The notes under the pieces were generated by a model. The model did not search any database. It was not told the origin of the DNA and worked only from the letters and a program-made list of their open reading frames with translations. Below are positions 10,801-22,260 of a stretch of 51,396 nt of DNA, piece after piece. Position numbers and translations under genes: made by a program. Source of the stretch: Brachionus plicatilis (lineage: Eukaryota; Rotifera; Eurotatoria; Ploima; Brachionidae); contig QEOQ01000690.1 of NCBI GenBank assembly GCA_010279815.1, positions 210,429 to 261,824 of the forward strand, read 5' to 3'. How positions within the stretch are numbered: the stretch's first letter is position 1; the number at the start of each line of letters is the position of its first letter.

Positions 10801-13160
10801 ATTAAATAGCACAACAAAAATCGTTTTTCATGACTTAATTTTAAAAGAACTTTTCGTATTAAAATATGTTTCATTGAATCGCAATTTTAGTTGAAAGGCC
10901 TAAGTATTTTCATATGTGAAATTTAATTGCGCATTTTAATTATTTTAAAGATTATGATGATCAAATTTGAAAAATTAAAAAAATAATCAAAAATCATTGT
11001 TTTTGAAATGTATTCAAGTGGCCTCAAAAATGCATAATTTACTTATAAGTTATCAAAAAGAAAATTAAATAATAATTTTGTTAGTTTAAATTTTTTGCTT
11101 TAAAAGATAAAAAGGACATTTTTTTTGTTTTAAAAAAAAAATTAATTTTTAAAGTTCTGGTATTGCAAAAAAGGGATTTTAATTATTAAATTTAAAATTA
11201 AATAAATAACTTTTGTAAAAATTTGGACGCTCAAAATAATCTTAGTCCTTTTATTAACAAAAATATGCCCATCAATTTACAAAATTAAGTTAAATAAAAT
11301 AAAAAATTTAAATAAGAAAATAAATAAGTAAAAATTTTATGTTGTCATTTTATGATGTACATTGTACAATGACATTATATTTAGGATATATTTTTAGAAC
11401 TATGAAAATTTACTTATTTAAAATGACTGCTAATATTTAGAAAAAACGTTGGTATATTTTCTAGGTTTCAAATATAATTTTTTTTTATATTAGAATGTTT
11501 AGGAATTAAATCAATATATTTCTAATATTTTTTTAGGTATCAGCATTTTTTTGGTTTCATTTTTATTTTATTAATATTTTTTTGTTGGCGACTATTCTTT
11601 TTGTATCTTTATTTCTAATTGCATAACTCAAAATACTGAGCCAAAAAATAATTTTTCGTAATTTTGTTATTAAAATTTTATGCAACATTGTGTTTGATTT
11701 CCTAATTAATTTTTCTTGAGTTAAATAAAAATTTCTTTTAATTCTAGAAATCAAAAAATTGAATTAAATGATCCTGAAGAATTATTTAGCTAATGCGATG
11801 AAGATAAAGATAAAGAAGCAAGCAATGAAGACAAATAAGCTCAGTAAAAGATAAGTAAATATTCATTTAATTTATTTTACTAAAATAAATTTATTTTTGC
11901 TAAACATTTAAATTTTTCTAACGATATATTAAATCAAATAAAAATTAAAATTTTTAATAATATTGGTAAATAATTTTTTTCTTGGTCAAAAGTTCTAACC
12001 AAATGAAACAAAAAAACGAAATGACATACAATAACCCTTTTTCATTTTTTTTAAAGATTTTAAGAGAATTGAGCTTAATTAATCAATTCTTCTAAACAGA
12101 GTAAAAATTTATAAAAATAAAGTGACTGAGTAAAATAAGTGATAAAATTAGAAATTGTTTTTGAAATAAGGCACACGTTTTTTTTTGCTATTTCATTCCT
12201 TTATCACGAAAAAGTAATCCAACGATTGCTTGAAAATATGATTTTTTTGCAACCATGGGCATTCTCATGAACTTTGCATTAACCGTCACTATAAAAAAAA
12301 TTATTATTTTTTATAGAAACTAAATCATTATAAAGAAAAAAAATTAAAGTTTTTAGAACACAAAGAATATGAAGCAAAATATCTTATTTGAATTTGAAAA
12401 AAATTTCACTGATTTAAAAATTCATATAAACTAAAAATTAGATATCAATTTGATTAAGATAAAAAAAATTGGTCGAAAACTGAATACTGAAATTATTTAA
12501 ATTTTTATTAAAAAAAGGTTAATTTTCTTAGTTAATTTTTACTAAAAATTTTTTTTCCGCTTATTAATGAAATAAAATAAAGCATTATATATATATATAT
12601 TTATATTAATTTAAAATCCACCTGAATATCGAAATAAGTTATTTTTGGAGTTCAAAATAGTTCTATAATTAATAAATAGATTCGTTCTCTATACTTTTTC
12701 ATAGAAAATAATTTATAAAAGATATTTCATTTTCAAAATTAAATTAAGAAATAACGGAAAGACTTAATCTTGTATTACATACATGAAAGGTTAATTTAAA
12801 AAAATAATCAAAGAAATTAAAATTTAAATGTAAATTTTAAAATAAATTATCTAATTCAAAGGTTATTAAAATCTAATAAGATAACAAATCTAAAATAAAA
12901 ATTTACTTACTAAATACAAGTACAATACAAAGAGACAATTACACAATTTCATTAGATATAATTAAAGATAAAAAATAGAAATATGATTAAATAAATAAGT
13001 AAATTTGAATAGTGAATATTTAATAAATAAATAAAAGAATCATTATATCTTTGTGAAATTTCGTTCACCTTATTGATGCCCTAAAGATGAGCATCGAGTT
13101 TCTCTCCGATTAATTTATTAATTAAGTGATCTTAATTAAAAAAAAAATCAATTTTTAGTT
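7847..13160. other. Long AT-rich stretch without supported genes
   Basis: No family is recognisable in any frame. Visible structure is limited to an (AT)n microsatellite at about 12585-12600 and a small hairpin around 11345-11375 (TGTCATT paired with AATGACA, with TACATTGTA in the loop). Short open frames here are what chance gives in homopolymer-rich DNA. Confidence 0.5.
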
Positions 13161-13284
13161 TTATAATTTGTTTAAACACTCATTACTGACATTATTTCTG
13201 TGACACTTTGAATTACAGTATACACCATTTTTTCTGCAACTACAATTTTTCTGACACTTACCAATACAATGAATCCTTGACCAC
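13161..13284 (-). CDS. Candidate terminal exon encoding a CXC-like cysteine-rich motif
   Basis: Read on the minus strand from 13284, just after ATTTCAG (a good splice acceptor), one frame runs about 40 codons to TAA at 13161-13163. It contains GKCQKNCSCRKNGVYCNSKC followed by H. The spacing (KCxxNCxCRKxxxxCxxxCH) is that of the CXC/Tesmin-like cysteine cluster, which coordinates zinc and binds DNA in Tesmin/LIN54 proteins. It is also often found at the C-terminus of transposon-encoded proteins in invertebrates. Upstream exons were not found within the next few hundred bases. It could be the last exon of a host gene, or a transposon relic. The cysteine pattern is seen directly; the gene context is inference. 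Confidence 0.5.
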
Positions 13285-14181
13285 CTGAAATGGAATGTAG
13301 CCCATTAATTTATTTATAGTTCAAACTTTATAAGCTTTTTCTTTCATATTTAAAATGAATTCCTAGCATGCCAACCTTTAATAATACCATGTTCATAGTC
13401 TATCCTTTTTCAATAAACAAAAAAATATTTTTCTTATTCAATTTTAATTTTGTTAAAAATGTTAATTCAAGCTAAATTGTATTCAGATTTAATCCAAATT
13501 TTATTCAGTATTTTAATTTAGATTTTTTTAATTTTAGCTGAATAATTTATTTTTCTTGTTCTTTACGACATATATATTTGAGGTTCTACTGAGGATGACA
13601 GTGTGTAACTATAAAGATTTATATACATGTAAATATTGTAAATTAAATGTTGTTTGTCAATCAGGATTTTTGAAAAATTTAATTTGTTTTATGTTAAAAT
13701 TTTTCAAGTCAATTAATTAAATTTTGTTTTTTTAAATTAATAATCCTTTTATTTTTTTGATATAAACTATTGTGAAATATTGAATGAGTTTTTATTTTAA
13801 AAGAAATAGATGAAGAGTTAATGAGTCTATTTAAAAGATAAGGACAATAGCCTGATGAATAACCTTGAAAGAATATGCGGAAAGAATAAGAGACTTGTTT
13901 AAAACAATTGACTTCTTCCATTTAAATCCTTTAATTTTTGAGATAACAATTAAGTTAAATAAGAATTTTTTTTTTCTTAACAAAAATAATATAGTTTTAA
14001 ATAGTTTTGCACTACAATTAAACAAAAAAAAAGGTGTTATAAACAAATTATTTTTTTAAATAAATACTTTTATTTGTAAATAAAAAAAAATTTTTTTAAT
14101 ATAAAAAATAAATGTTTGATATAAAAAATAAATCTTTAATAAATAATAATTTCTGTAATTTAAACAAACAAATTATACAAA
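13285..14181. other. AT-rich stretch between the CXC-like exon and the MULE relic
   Basis: Holds the second copy of the short dispersed repeat (13811-13868) and a duplicated 20-bp unit containing ATATAAAAAATAAAT at about 14098-14140. No gene is seen. Confidence 0.45.
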
Positions 14182-14946
14182 TTAGTCTTTATCTAAAGCA
14201 CCATTATTTGATTTTGGTGGTCTACCTTTTTTCTTAAGTTTGGCAAACTCACGATCAGCTTCATCAAATTCTTTATTACTTAATTTGCATAAGGCTATAT
14301 AATGTTTGCAAATACCAAATTCTAAAAAGTATTTACACGAACAATATTTAGGTTCTAAATAAACTTGACAAGAAACTTGACCATTAAGAATTCGATTGGC
14401 AGAGCTTGAACTTATAAATTGAAAATCACTTAAAGATAGCTTATCAGCTTCTATTATTAGGATATTATCTATAGGACGCGAAAAAAGCTTCCAATTTACC
14501 CACTGACTATTAATCCATTGAGATGTAAAATATTTTATAAACTCATTTAACTCTGGATTTTGTTGCCATCTTTCAATTGTATCCTTCATAACAGCTTCAA
14601 ACTCTTCTAAAGTGCTAGAATAATGCATTTTGTTTAAACTCTCCTCAATGTCTTGCTTAAATGGTTCAATAGACTTAGTGATATGAGTCTTAATAGCTTG
14701 TTTCAAATGAAACCAGCACATCAGTATGTGAACACCTGGAAAGCATAAACGAGCTGCAGCAGAGCAAGCAGATTGTGAATCTTGCATCAAAAAACGTACT
14801 TGCATATTAATTCCAAAAAAAGTACATAACCCAATAATTCGGCAATTCTTTTTGGATGAATTCATCAATTTCCATCTTGTGAATTCCTTGCTTCAAAACA
14901 AACCATTCATCGGAATTACTTGAAGCTTGGCTTTCGATATCACTCA
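14182..14946 (-). pseudogene. MULE (Mutator-like) transposase, internally deleted, with SWIM zinc finger
   Basis: The main frame (14868 down to 14182) carries FLMQDSQSACSAAARL, a C.W.H block (MCWFHLKQAIKTH) and, near residues 168-190, a SWIM zinc finger of the form CxCx(n)CxH (CSCKYFLEFGICKH). It ends in a lysine- and proline-rich tail. This order, MULE catalytic core then SWIM finger, is typical of Mutator-family transposases. A separate frame from ATG at 14946 gives an acidic start (MSDIESQASSNSDEWFVLKQ) that overlaps the first frame and stops soon after. The usual zinc finger and first half of the DDE core are missing between them. The copy therefore cannot encode an active enzyme. No terminal repeats could be assigned. 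Confidence 0.85.
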
Positions 14947-15192
14947 TTTTTGTTTAGTTGAATAATATTTTAATTTATTTTATGTTAAAAATGTTTGTTT
15001 GGAATTTTTTTTGTTTGCAAATCATATGTTTTTATTTGATGCAATTTAAAATTGTTTGAAAAAGAAAAGAATTTGTTTAACTATATTTACATTTTATTTA
15101 ATTTAGGTTGTTTTTTATTTAATTTAGGTTATTTTTTGTTTAAGTGAAAAAAGATTTTTGTTTAACTTAATTGGTGAGCCTTAATTTTTTGG

Positions 15193-15553
15193 GTTTTGTG
15201 AATTTCAAATACAAATTTAACAAAAATTCTTCATTTTTTGATTTATTAAAATTAAATTAAATTAAAAATACTAGAAATAATACTCCAATAAAGTGCAACA
15301 TACCTTGCTGCACCTTTTTTACCTAAAATGGACTTTTTATTTCCCTTTTTCTTTAGTAAATCGAATCAATAATCTATTTAAATCTTATTGATTCTTTATT
15401 TTTTGTGATTTTATGCATAAAAAAAAAAATTTAAGTAAAAAAGGTGCAACAAAGTATGTTGCACCATTTTTTCTAATATTTCTTATTAACTTTAATTTTA
15501 ATTTATTAAAAAATGAAGAATTTTTGTTCAATTTGTATTTGAAATTCACAAAA
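15193..15553. repeat. Foldback element with GTGCAACA/TGTTGCAC inner ends
   Basis: Left arm 15193-15332 and right arm 15433-15553 are reverse complements over about 120-140 bp (TTTTGTGAATTTCAAATACA on the left and its complement at 15535-15553). The loop is about 100 bp. Each arm carries its own small hairpin around GGTGCAAC...GTTGCACC. A further GGTGCAACTTTCAAAGTTGC lies at 15764-15783. No coding content is visible. Confidence 0.75.
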
Positions 15554-15640
15554 TCAATTTTCCGAAGAGTATTGACTTTGGGCGAGACCTTTTAAATAAT
15601 TTCGTTGAAATGAGAATTGTATTTTAGCTTTAGATTTTTT

Positions 15641-15702
15641 TTCTTCTCTCAAAAATGCAAAAATGTAAAAATATAAAAAAGTACAATAAATAACATTTTG
15701 CC
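15641..15702. mobile_element. MITE family A, terminal fragment (copy 3)
   Basis: The stretch from TTCTCTCAAAAATGCAAAAA to GTACAATAAATAACATTTTG plus CC matches the right ends of the elements ending at 5566 and 30745. The left end is absent, so this is a truncated copy. Confidence 0.7.
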
Positions 15703-18407
15703 GAACAAAGTGTAAAAAAATTGAATAACTTTTTTTCAAAAAGTTTAAAATTAATTAAGTGAATGCAAAATGGTGCAACTTTCAAAGTTGCATCAACTGT
15801 AAAAGTCTGCTAATGATGTGCAAAATCTCTGCAAAATGCACTTCGTTCGATTATATTGAAATTTAATTTCTGCTAAACTCTGCATATATTCGATTTCATC
15901 ACTACACTAGTCTGATAGAATATGCGGATTAAAAAAATTATATTTTGATCTTTTGATCTTGACCTTCAAATTGCTTGCTTCCGGCTAATATCTTATTGTC
16001 CTCTATATTTGTTCCTCACATTGTAGTGATGGGTCTTAACTTAACTAATTTAGTTTAGTCGGATAAAATTAGGAAAATAATTATTGTAGAAGCAATTTTT
16101 ATTATTTTCGAGGAGCAAATTATTATTTTTTAGATGAAAAAAAATAAGCAATTATTATATTAATAAGGAGCAGAAAAATTTTTTATTAGAAGCAAAATTA
16201 AAATAAAATAAGGCTGAGTATTTTATCTTTGGTTTTTGTTGGTATCCTCGAGCTTTCGACTCGATCATTGTGTTCAATCACTTGTAAATACAATGTTACT
16301 TGTAGACTATTTCGATGCACAAGAATATACGCTGTGAACATTTGAAGCAACGCTTCTCTCCTTGATCAATAATTTTTGTTTCTTTGGCATGTTACTAATG
16401 TTACTAATGACTCATAAGTTTTGAATGGGTCATAAGGAAGATTTTCACCTGTCCATCTTTTTGGTGTTGGTGAGTCAACATCAAAAAGATGGAGAAATTA
16501 ATTAATTAGCGAACTTATGAATAAATACTTATCAATTTATCTTTGATACTCATGAATTAATTCTACTCCTGTTTGCAATAAAAAAAGCTGCTATAAAAAA
16601 TAAATTAGATAATTTTTGATTTGATATACGAAAAAAAAATATTTTATATTAAAAATAATAAATTTGCTCCTATACAAAATATAAGCCCTAAAATTAAGTC
16701 AAGTCATAACTTTGACTTTAATATAACTTAGACTTAAAACTCTGACTTATAAACAAGTCTGATATTAAGAAAAAAAAGTTGTAATAGAATAAGTGAGATA
16801 TCTTTGAAATAGTGAGACAATTTAGGAATAGCGAGTTATTATGCGGAAAGCGAGATATCTAAGGAATACTGAGACAAAAAAAATATTTAAAAACATTTAT
16901 TTGACATTTTATAACTTTTTTTTTAATTAAAAGTAAATATTTTGGATTTGATTTTGATAATTAATTTATTGAATTTTAATAAAAAGAAACATTCCTTTAT
17001 TTAGAAAGTTGTAAATTTTTTTTATGTGAAATTTTTTTAAAAGAGGATGCAACAAAACCAGATGTTATTTAATTAAGTCTCTATTTAATGTTATTTATTT
17101 ATTCTATTGGTTGATTAATAAAATATACATTACATTTTTTAATTTGTTAATTCCATATTTTTAACCATTAAATTCAATAAATTCAAACAATTAAATTCAA
17201 TGGTTTAAAGAATCATTAATTGATAATTTACTCATATTTTAATTTATTTGAGAAAAATCATGATAATTTCTTTAGTTGTAAATTTTATTTAGTTAAAATT
17301 TTCTAAAAAAAAAAAAAAATTAAAAATTAAATTTTAGTTAATAATTTTAGTTTAGTCGACTAAAAATTAGCTAACTAAACTAAAGAGATAACTAAAACTC
17401 CCATCACAACCACATTGTTCATTTGACATTCTTTGCTCATGAGGCTTGAAGCAATTAATCAACTTAAGGATTGCTCGCTGCAAAATCAGAGCAGCAGCGA
17501 ATCCTGATAAATTTTCACTCTGAAAAGCGATGAAAAAATTTTGCTTTTTTTTTTCTACGGACCAATTGCACAATGGGCAGCAACCGTTTCAAAAAGTGAA
17601 ATAAAAAATCTGGGTCAAATTGAGCATATGCTACTTTTTTGTTGTTGCTAAAATTAGCCACAATTCATTTAAGCTACCACACACCAAAACTGTCAATAAG
17701 CTAATTCTCTGATAGGCATGGAAAAATATTAATTCCGGCTAAGAAAACAAACTTGAACATCTGGCATCTAGAAAAAAAAGAGCAAAGCAAATAGCAACAT
17801 TCGAGTGGCGCTTTGTTTCTGTTGTTCTGATTATTGTTTTAAGAAATTGCGAGCTTGTACCGGCAACACTCTGAGGCAACTAATTACAAATTTTTTTCGG
17901 CCCCAATAATATACACACACTGAGCTATTTGCTAAGTCTTAAAAACGAGAAATCGTTCAATTGCTTTAATCAGCAAATATTTGAAGAAATTAATGAATTT
18001 TGAGCATGGAATTTAGAAGACTGGATGCAGGCAGGCAGGCTTGATGATTTTTCTTGTCAATAAGATTAAGTTGGTGGCAAAGAGAACTCCTTTTAGGCTT
18101 CAATAATTCTTAGCAATGTCGGAAATTAATTAATCCTGCAACTGACATTGAAAATGATTAATTTTGGCCAAATTAAAATTGATGGCTGCATTTTGTTAGG
18201 CGTCTAAGTAGACGGTTTGAGTTAAAAAAAAAAAAAAAAACGAAAAAAAGAAGAAAAGAACACAATGAATAACAATTATCAAAATTAAAAAATTTCAAAA
18301 TATAGATCCCTTATTATATAAATACCATAGCGTAATTTCTAGTCTTCTTCCATTTAATATATTTTTTTACTTAACTAACTACATGTAAATATAAAAAAAA
18401 AGATAAT
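15703..18407. other. Mixed stretch: coding-like scrap, AAGTC-rich repeat and less AT-rich unique sequence
   Basis: On the minus strand about 16405-16490 an open stretch reads DVDSPTPKRWTGENLPYDPF, which looks coding, but no family is recognised and it soon ends. Around 16690-16770 lies an AAGTC-rich repeat (AAGTCAAGTCATAACTTTGA). From about 17380 to 18200 the sequence is less AT-rich and lacks the inverted repeats seen elsewhere. It may be unique or regulatory DNA, but no gene can be named. Confidence 0.4.
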
Positions 18408-18562
18408 TACCGTATTCCCTCGTTCGAGAACCCGAAACACAACTTTGACGCATGCGGTGTAAGTTAAGAATGTTTTAACATGGGTGAGATGGTGTTTATT
18501 GCCTACGTCAGAGTTGTGTTTCGGGTTCTGAGGCTACAATATCGAACGAGGGAATACGGTAA
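18408..18562. mobile_element. Short MITE with TACCGTATTCCCTCGTTCGA ends
   Basis: TACCGTATTCCCTCGTTCGA at the left is exactly inverted at 18542-18561 (TCGAACGAGGGAATACGGTA). A second inverted pair lies just inside (GAACCCGAAACACAACTTTG and AGTTGTGTTTCGGGTTC). Total length is about 155 bp. The GC content is higher than the surroundings. The TA at each edge suggests a Tc1/mariner-type TA target, but this is not certain. Confidence 0.85.
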
Positions 18563-19456
18563 AATTCCTTTTATTACATATCTAAATATCTATATATATT
18601 ATTTTTAATTTCGTTTATTTTAATCCATTTTACTTTATTTTTTTATTTTTTTTCTTACTTAATTTACTTGTGTAGTACAGACCGAGTGTGTGAATAATAA
18701 GCTTAGTATTTAGTTAAACACTTTATTTAAAATAAGTTTAGAAATAACAACTGAATCTCTTTTCTATTTAAGTAACAAGTAATATTTATAGTTATTTTTT
18801 CTATTTTTAATTCTGAGGGAGCTCTACAGAAAAACAAATTACAGGTTTCCATTCCGAGTAGCTGTCACCAATTTTTGATTTGAGATTTTTTTTTGTCACA
18901 ATTGACAATGGCAAGAAAAAAGGTGCAGTGAGTTGGCTTGGAACGAGACGACTACAATTCGTGTCGTTATTGTCCAAATGGCTAGACATTTTTTTGCATG
19001 ATAAAGAACTTTTTATTTCGTTTAGCAGCATTCTTATCGCTAATTATCAATTGACTGGCTTTTGTTTAGTTTTGAGATTTTCAATTTATTCTAGGCATGG
19101 ACAGCGTTTTGCACAATTTAATTATCCGATTAAAAATTCAATAGTGCAAGAGAGAAGAGCTATTTAGCTTTGAAATAAAAATTTTAGATACTCGATTTTA
19201 TCAAATCGATTTTTGCTAAAATATTGATAATCCGGATGTGGGAAGACTTTATTTCTATACGAAAGCCATTTGTTTCTTTTCTAAATTTAAGCACAAAATA
19301 AACAAACCATCTTTTTTTTTTTGTTTTTCTTATTTTAGTGATTGATTTGTTTTTGTGCACATTTAATTGCTATCTTGTAAGCCTCTTCAATAGTCTTAGG
19401 TTCTCTTATTTGAACTTCTAATGCACAATTTTTTTTTTTTTAATACACTCAAAAAA
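18563..19456. other. Stretch with an unrecognised open frame
   Basis: A + strand frame at 18880-19167 is open for 95 codons (MRFFFVTIDNGKKKGAVSWL at its start) and is less AT-rich than its surroundings, but it matches no family I recognise and has no visible splice or promoter context. It may be chance or decayed sequence. Nothing else is supported here. Confidence 0.3.
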
Positions 19457-19678
19457 GGGAGAGTGAAGTTAAGAGCAATTTTTATCTGGAGCAGAGCAAT
19501 TTATTTAAAATTTTATAAAATCCGCTTAAAAAATGATAAATTAACAAAATTTTAGGATATTTTAAATTTTAACAAAATTTGGCGATTATTGTTAAAAAAA
19601 AATTCTATTTCAATATTTATTTTGAAAAAGTTTTTTTATGTGTTATTTGATCAAAATTGCTCCCAACTTCATTCTCCC
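19457..19678. mobile_element. MITE with 8-bp target-site duplication (TCAAAAAA)
   Basis: Terminal inverted repeats are GGGAGAGTGAAGTTAAGAGC on the left and the complement of GCTCCCAACTTCATTCTCCC on the right, followed inward by AATTTT. The element is flanked by the identical 8-mers TCAAAAAA at 19449-19456 and 19679-19686. Length is 222 bp. An 8-bp TSD and ends beginning GG fit Merlin or hAT-type elements; this assignment is inference. Confidence 0.8.
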
Positions 19679-19789
19679 TCAAAAAAGAGGGTTCAAACGA
19701 AGGCTAAATGATGATTTCAAATCAAACTAACACTTTTAATTTAACTTTATCTTTATTTTTCATTTCTTGAATTTATATTTAAAACTTGT

Positions 19790-19895
19790 TGTTAAATCAC
19801 ACTACTTATCTGCCATAGCCATGTACTTGAGGTACCTAGCTCCGCGGTTTAAAACCCGTTGCAGATTAACTTATAATAATAATAATAATAATAAA
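19790..19895 (+). mobile_element. 3' tail of a LINE (or SINE) with (AAT)n end
   Basis: TTAAAACCCGTTGCAGATTA is followed by a pure (AAT)n run at 19872-19894. The same arrangement, GTTGCAGATTA then a trinucleotide run, closes the recognisable LINE at 36190-36225. This suggests a 5'-truncated retroposon end. No coding sequence is left. Confidence 0.5.
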
Positions 19896-20049
19896 TGGCA
19901 TTCGGATGTTCCCGGGATTTACTCACAAACTATTTTTTAAATAAATAAAATAAATAAATTAGACTTTATTGCATGAAAATAAATTAGATCATATTGTGCC
20001 TTACCGGATTGACTGGCAAACTGAGAAAAATGTGTCGATATTGCAATAT

Positions 20050-20089
20050 GTGAACATAAAAAAAAGGCGGACTTTTTTTTTATGTTCAC
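20050..20089. repeat. Perfect 16-bp hairpin
   Basis: GTGAACATAAAAAAAA and its exact complement are separated by GGCGGAC. GTGAAC recurs at 20115. It may be part of an element end; function unknown. Confidence 0.6.
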
Positions 20090-20148
20090 CTATTTTTTGA
20101 CTTAATAAAAATATGTGAACTTTTGTTGGTTGTGACTTTTCAAAGGAG

Positions 20149-20298
20149 ATATGGCAAGTTTTTTTTTCTATTTAACTTTTTTGAAATTTTGAAATTACGT
20201 TATTTAATTTAAACTCAATGCTTAAGCATGTTAAAATTTGAAAAATAATTCTGCAATTATTTTTAAAAATGTAAAATAGAAAAAAAAACTTGCCATAT
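20149..20298. mobile_element. MITE family B, copy 1 (150 bp)
   Basis: Ends are ATATGGCAAGTTTTTTTTCT and its inverse (AGAAAAAAAAACTTGCCATA). The centre carries the palindrome GCTTAAGC. The interior, including GAAATTTTGAAATTACGTTA and AATTTAAACTCAATGCTTAA, matches 26311-26452. Non-coding. Confidence 0.8.
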
Positions 20299-21599
20299 TT
20301 AGAATTTTTTATTTAGAAAAAAATTTAGTAGCAAAAGAATTTAAGTCCAGTACAGCAATTTAATTATTTATTCTAAATCAATACAAAGTTTAGTAAATTT
20401 TGGGGTACAATTTTCAACAAAAGAATGAGTAAACAAAAATAAATCGGTGTATTTTATAAAAGTATTAAACTCGTCATTTATTTATTAGTAAATTTATTTT
20501 TTAATTGGTTTGACAATTTTACGATGACTATTTTTTTTTCCTATGACAAATTTTTATCACAATTTTTATTCTAACCTTTTCAAACCTCAAATTATCTAAA
20601 TATGTAATTTTTCTCACTTATTTTTTGGCTATGAGGGGCTATGAAAACAAGTAATAATAATGATGAGCTTATTTTAGCAAAACTTGTTTGTATTAAAAAT
20701 TAAATATTGAATAATAAGTTGGAAAATGTTTAGAATTTAAATTTAAAAGCATGTGACTTTAGTCTGTTTTACTTGAAAAGACCTCGTATGAATTTCCAAA
20801 AGCCACTAAAAGTGCTTAAGAAAAAGTTGAACAAGTTTTGAAAAAAGATCAATCGGTTGATGGTCAAGTGCAATGTATGATTTGTAAGGATAATGGAGTA
20901 ACAAAATTTTTGCGCAATGAGTAGGTTTAATTATTCACATGCCAAAAAGTCAAAATACAAAAAATAAAAAAAATAATTTTTTGAATTAAATGATAATTTT
21001 TTTGATTAGTTGACACTTTTTTTTATTAAAAAAAATTGACACTTTTTTTAATGTCCACCTATTTTGTCTGATCGCATATTAAGTTATCGCCAAAAAATTT
21101 TTAAAAAACTATCAAAATCTCCACTTGAAGAAAATTTTTTTTTTTTTATTTGTTTAAATTAACTTTCTTTAAGGAGAAGTAAAAAAAAAAAGAAAAAAAA
21201 TCAAATGTTTGTTAAATAAAAATATGAACCAAGACGGGCTGAAGACACCCTAGCTCAGAAAGGTCTAAAATCTTTTTATAAAATTTGAATCAGAAATTGT
21301 TAAGACATAGTTTAATTGAGTTAGATAACCCATCGTTGGAAATTAGATTTTTTTTAAATCTAATTGAAGTGTGCACTTTTCTCAAAAAAAGATTCAAGAA
21401 TAATCTGGCTCAAAGGACGTAATTCCATTCAGGGTAATAAATTTATAGGATATACACATAGGCTCAAAAATATAAGATGCTAACTAGTTAAATTTGAGAT
21501 TTCCGATAAAGGAAAGTTTTGAAAATATGTAGATCTGATTAAAATCAAAAATCTTCAGAATTTTATGAATATTAGATAAATGACAACTACAGTAAAAAA
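20299..21599. other. AT-rich stretch with a possible BED-finger scrap
   Basis: On the + strand at about 20815-20921 a frame reads KKVEQVLKKDQSVDGQVQCM followed by ICKDNGVTKFLRNE and a stop. The CxxC after a polar lead resembles the start of a BED-type zinc finger as in hAT transposases, but the histidine half is absent. Support is weak and nothing else is seen. Confidence 0.25.
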
Positions 21600-22260
21600 A
21601 AATTTATTAAGCCAAGTCCAAGTCAGACTTTTTTTTAAAGTAACAAGTCAAAGTCATAAATTTTTTTTTAATTCAAGTCAATGGATTAAAATTTTTATAA
21701 AAAAGTCCAACTAGTTATTGCTGCGGCCTTATTAAAGTCTAAGTCACTAAAAATAAAAATTTAGACTTTAAAATAAATAAATTTTTTAAGGAAAATCCAA
21801 GTCTGACTTGTTTTTAAGTAACAAGTTTAAGTCTAAGTCATAGCTCTGACTTAAAGTTAAGTCATTGATTTGACTATGGTCCAAGTCCGGACTTTAAATA
21901 TATTTTAAAGTCAAACAAAAACTTTTTGTTGCCAATACAATTTTTTTAGGCCCGGAGTTGGAATTTAATTTTAGAGACACTGATTTAGACTAGGCCGCCA
22001 CAATAACTAGATGGAACGGCAAAAAGATCCTTTGGCCGCCACAACAACTAGCTGGAACGGCAATAAGATCCTTTGGCCGCCTTAAAATCTCCATGGAACG
22101 GCAAAAAGATCATTTGGCCGCCACTATAACTAGTTCGAACGGCAAAAAGATCATTTGGCCGTAATTTTGACTGCATGGAACGGTAAAAATTCAAATATTA
22201 ATCTTGGCTTAAAAATGACTTGATTTAGTCACAAGTCCGTACTTTTATAAATTTGTTTAA
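21600..22260. repeat. AAGTC-rich element carrying a 41-bp array
   Basis: Both sides of the array are packed with AAGTC or GACTT motifs (CCAAGTCCAAGTCAGACTT near 21612, GGTCCAAGTCCGGACTTTAA near 21878, GACTTGATTTAGTCACAAGT near 22217). The same combination occurs at 34441-34758, where terminal inverted repeats are clear. Here the ends are degenerate: AAGCCAAG at 21609 may pair with CTTGGCTT at 22204. Confidence 0.6.
21993..22197. repeat. 41-bp phased array, five units (GGCCGCC / GGAACGGC)
   Basis: GGCCGCC (GGCCGTA in the last unit) begins at 21993, 22034, 22075, 22116 and 22157, exactly 41 bp apart. In every unit GGAACGGC (once TCGAACGGC, last GGAACGGT) follows after 13 bp, and another 13 bp leads to the next unit: 7+13+8+13. 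The blocks are GC-rich islands in AT-rich DNA. GCCG and CGGC within a unit can pair, and in the last unit CCGT faces ACGG. Confidence 0.9.

Noticed and set aside
13842..13872. CTGATGA ... GAAA resembling a hammerhead ribozyme core
   Set aside because: The bases between CTGATGA and GAAA do not form stem II and no matching stem I/III partners were found; the related copy near 3634 lacks the core.
18880..19167. 95-codon + strand open frame as a gene
   Set aside because: No family resemblance, no homologous domain, no supporting splice or polyadenylation context; noted only as an unrecognised open frame.
19838..19872. GCTCCGCGGTTTAAAACCCG looked like part of a tRNA T-arm
   Set aside because: No cloverleaf can be built around it; the trinucleotide tail makes a LINE or SINE 3' end more likely. 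No tRNA gene was found anywhere in the window.
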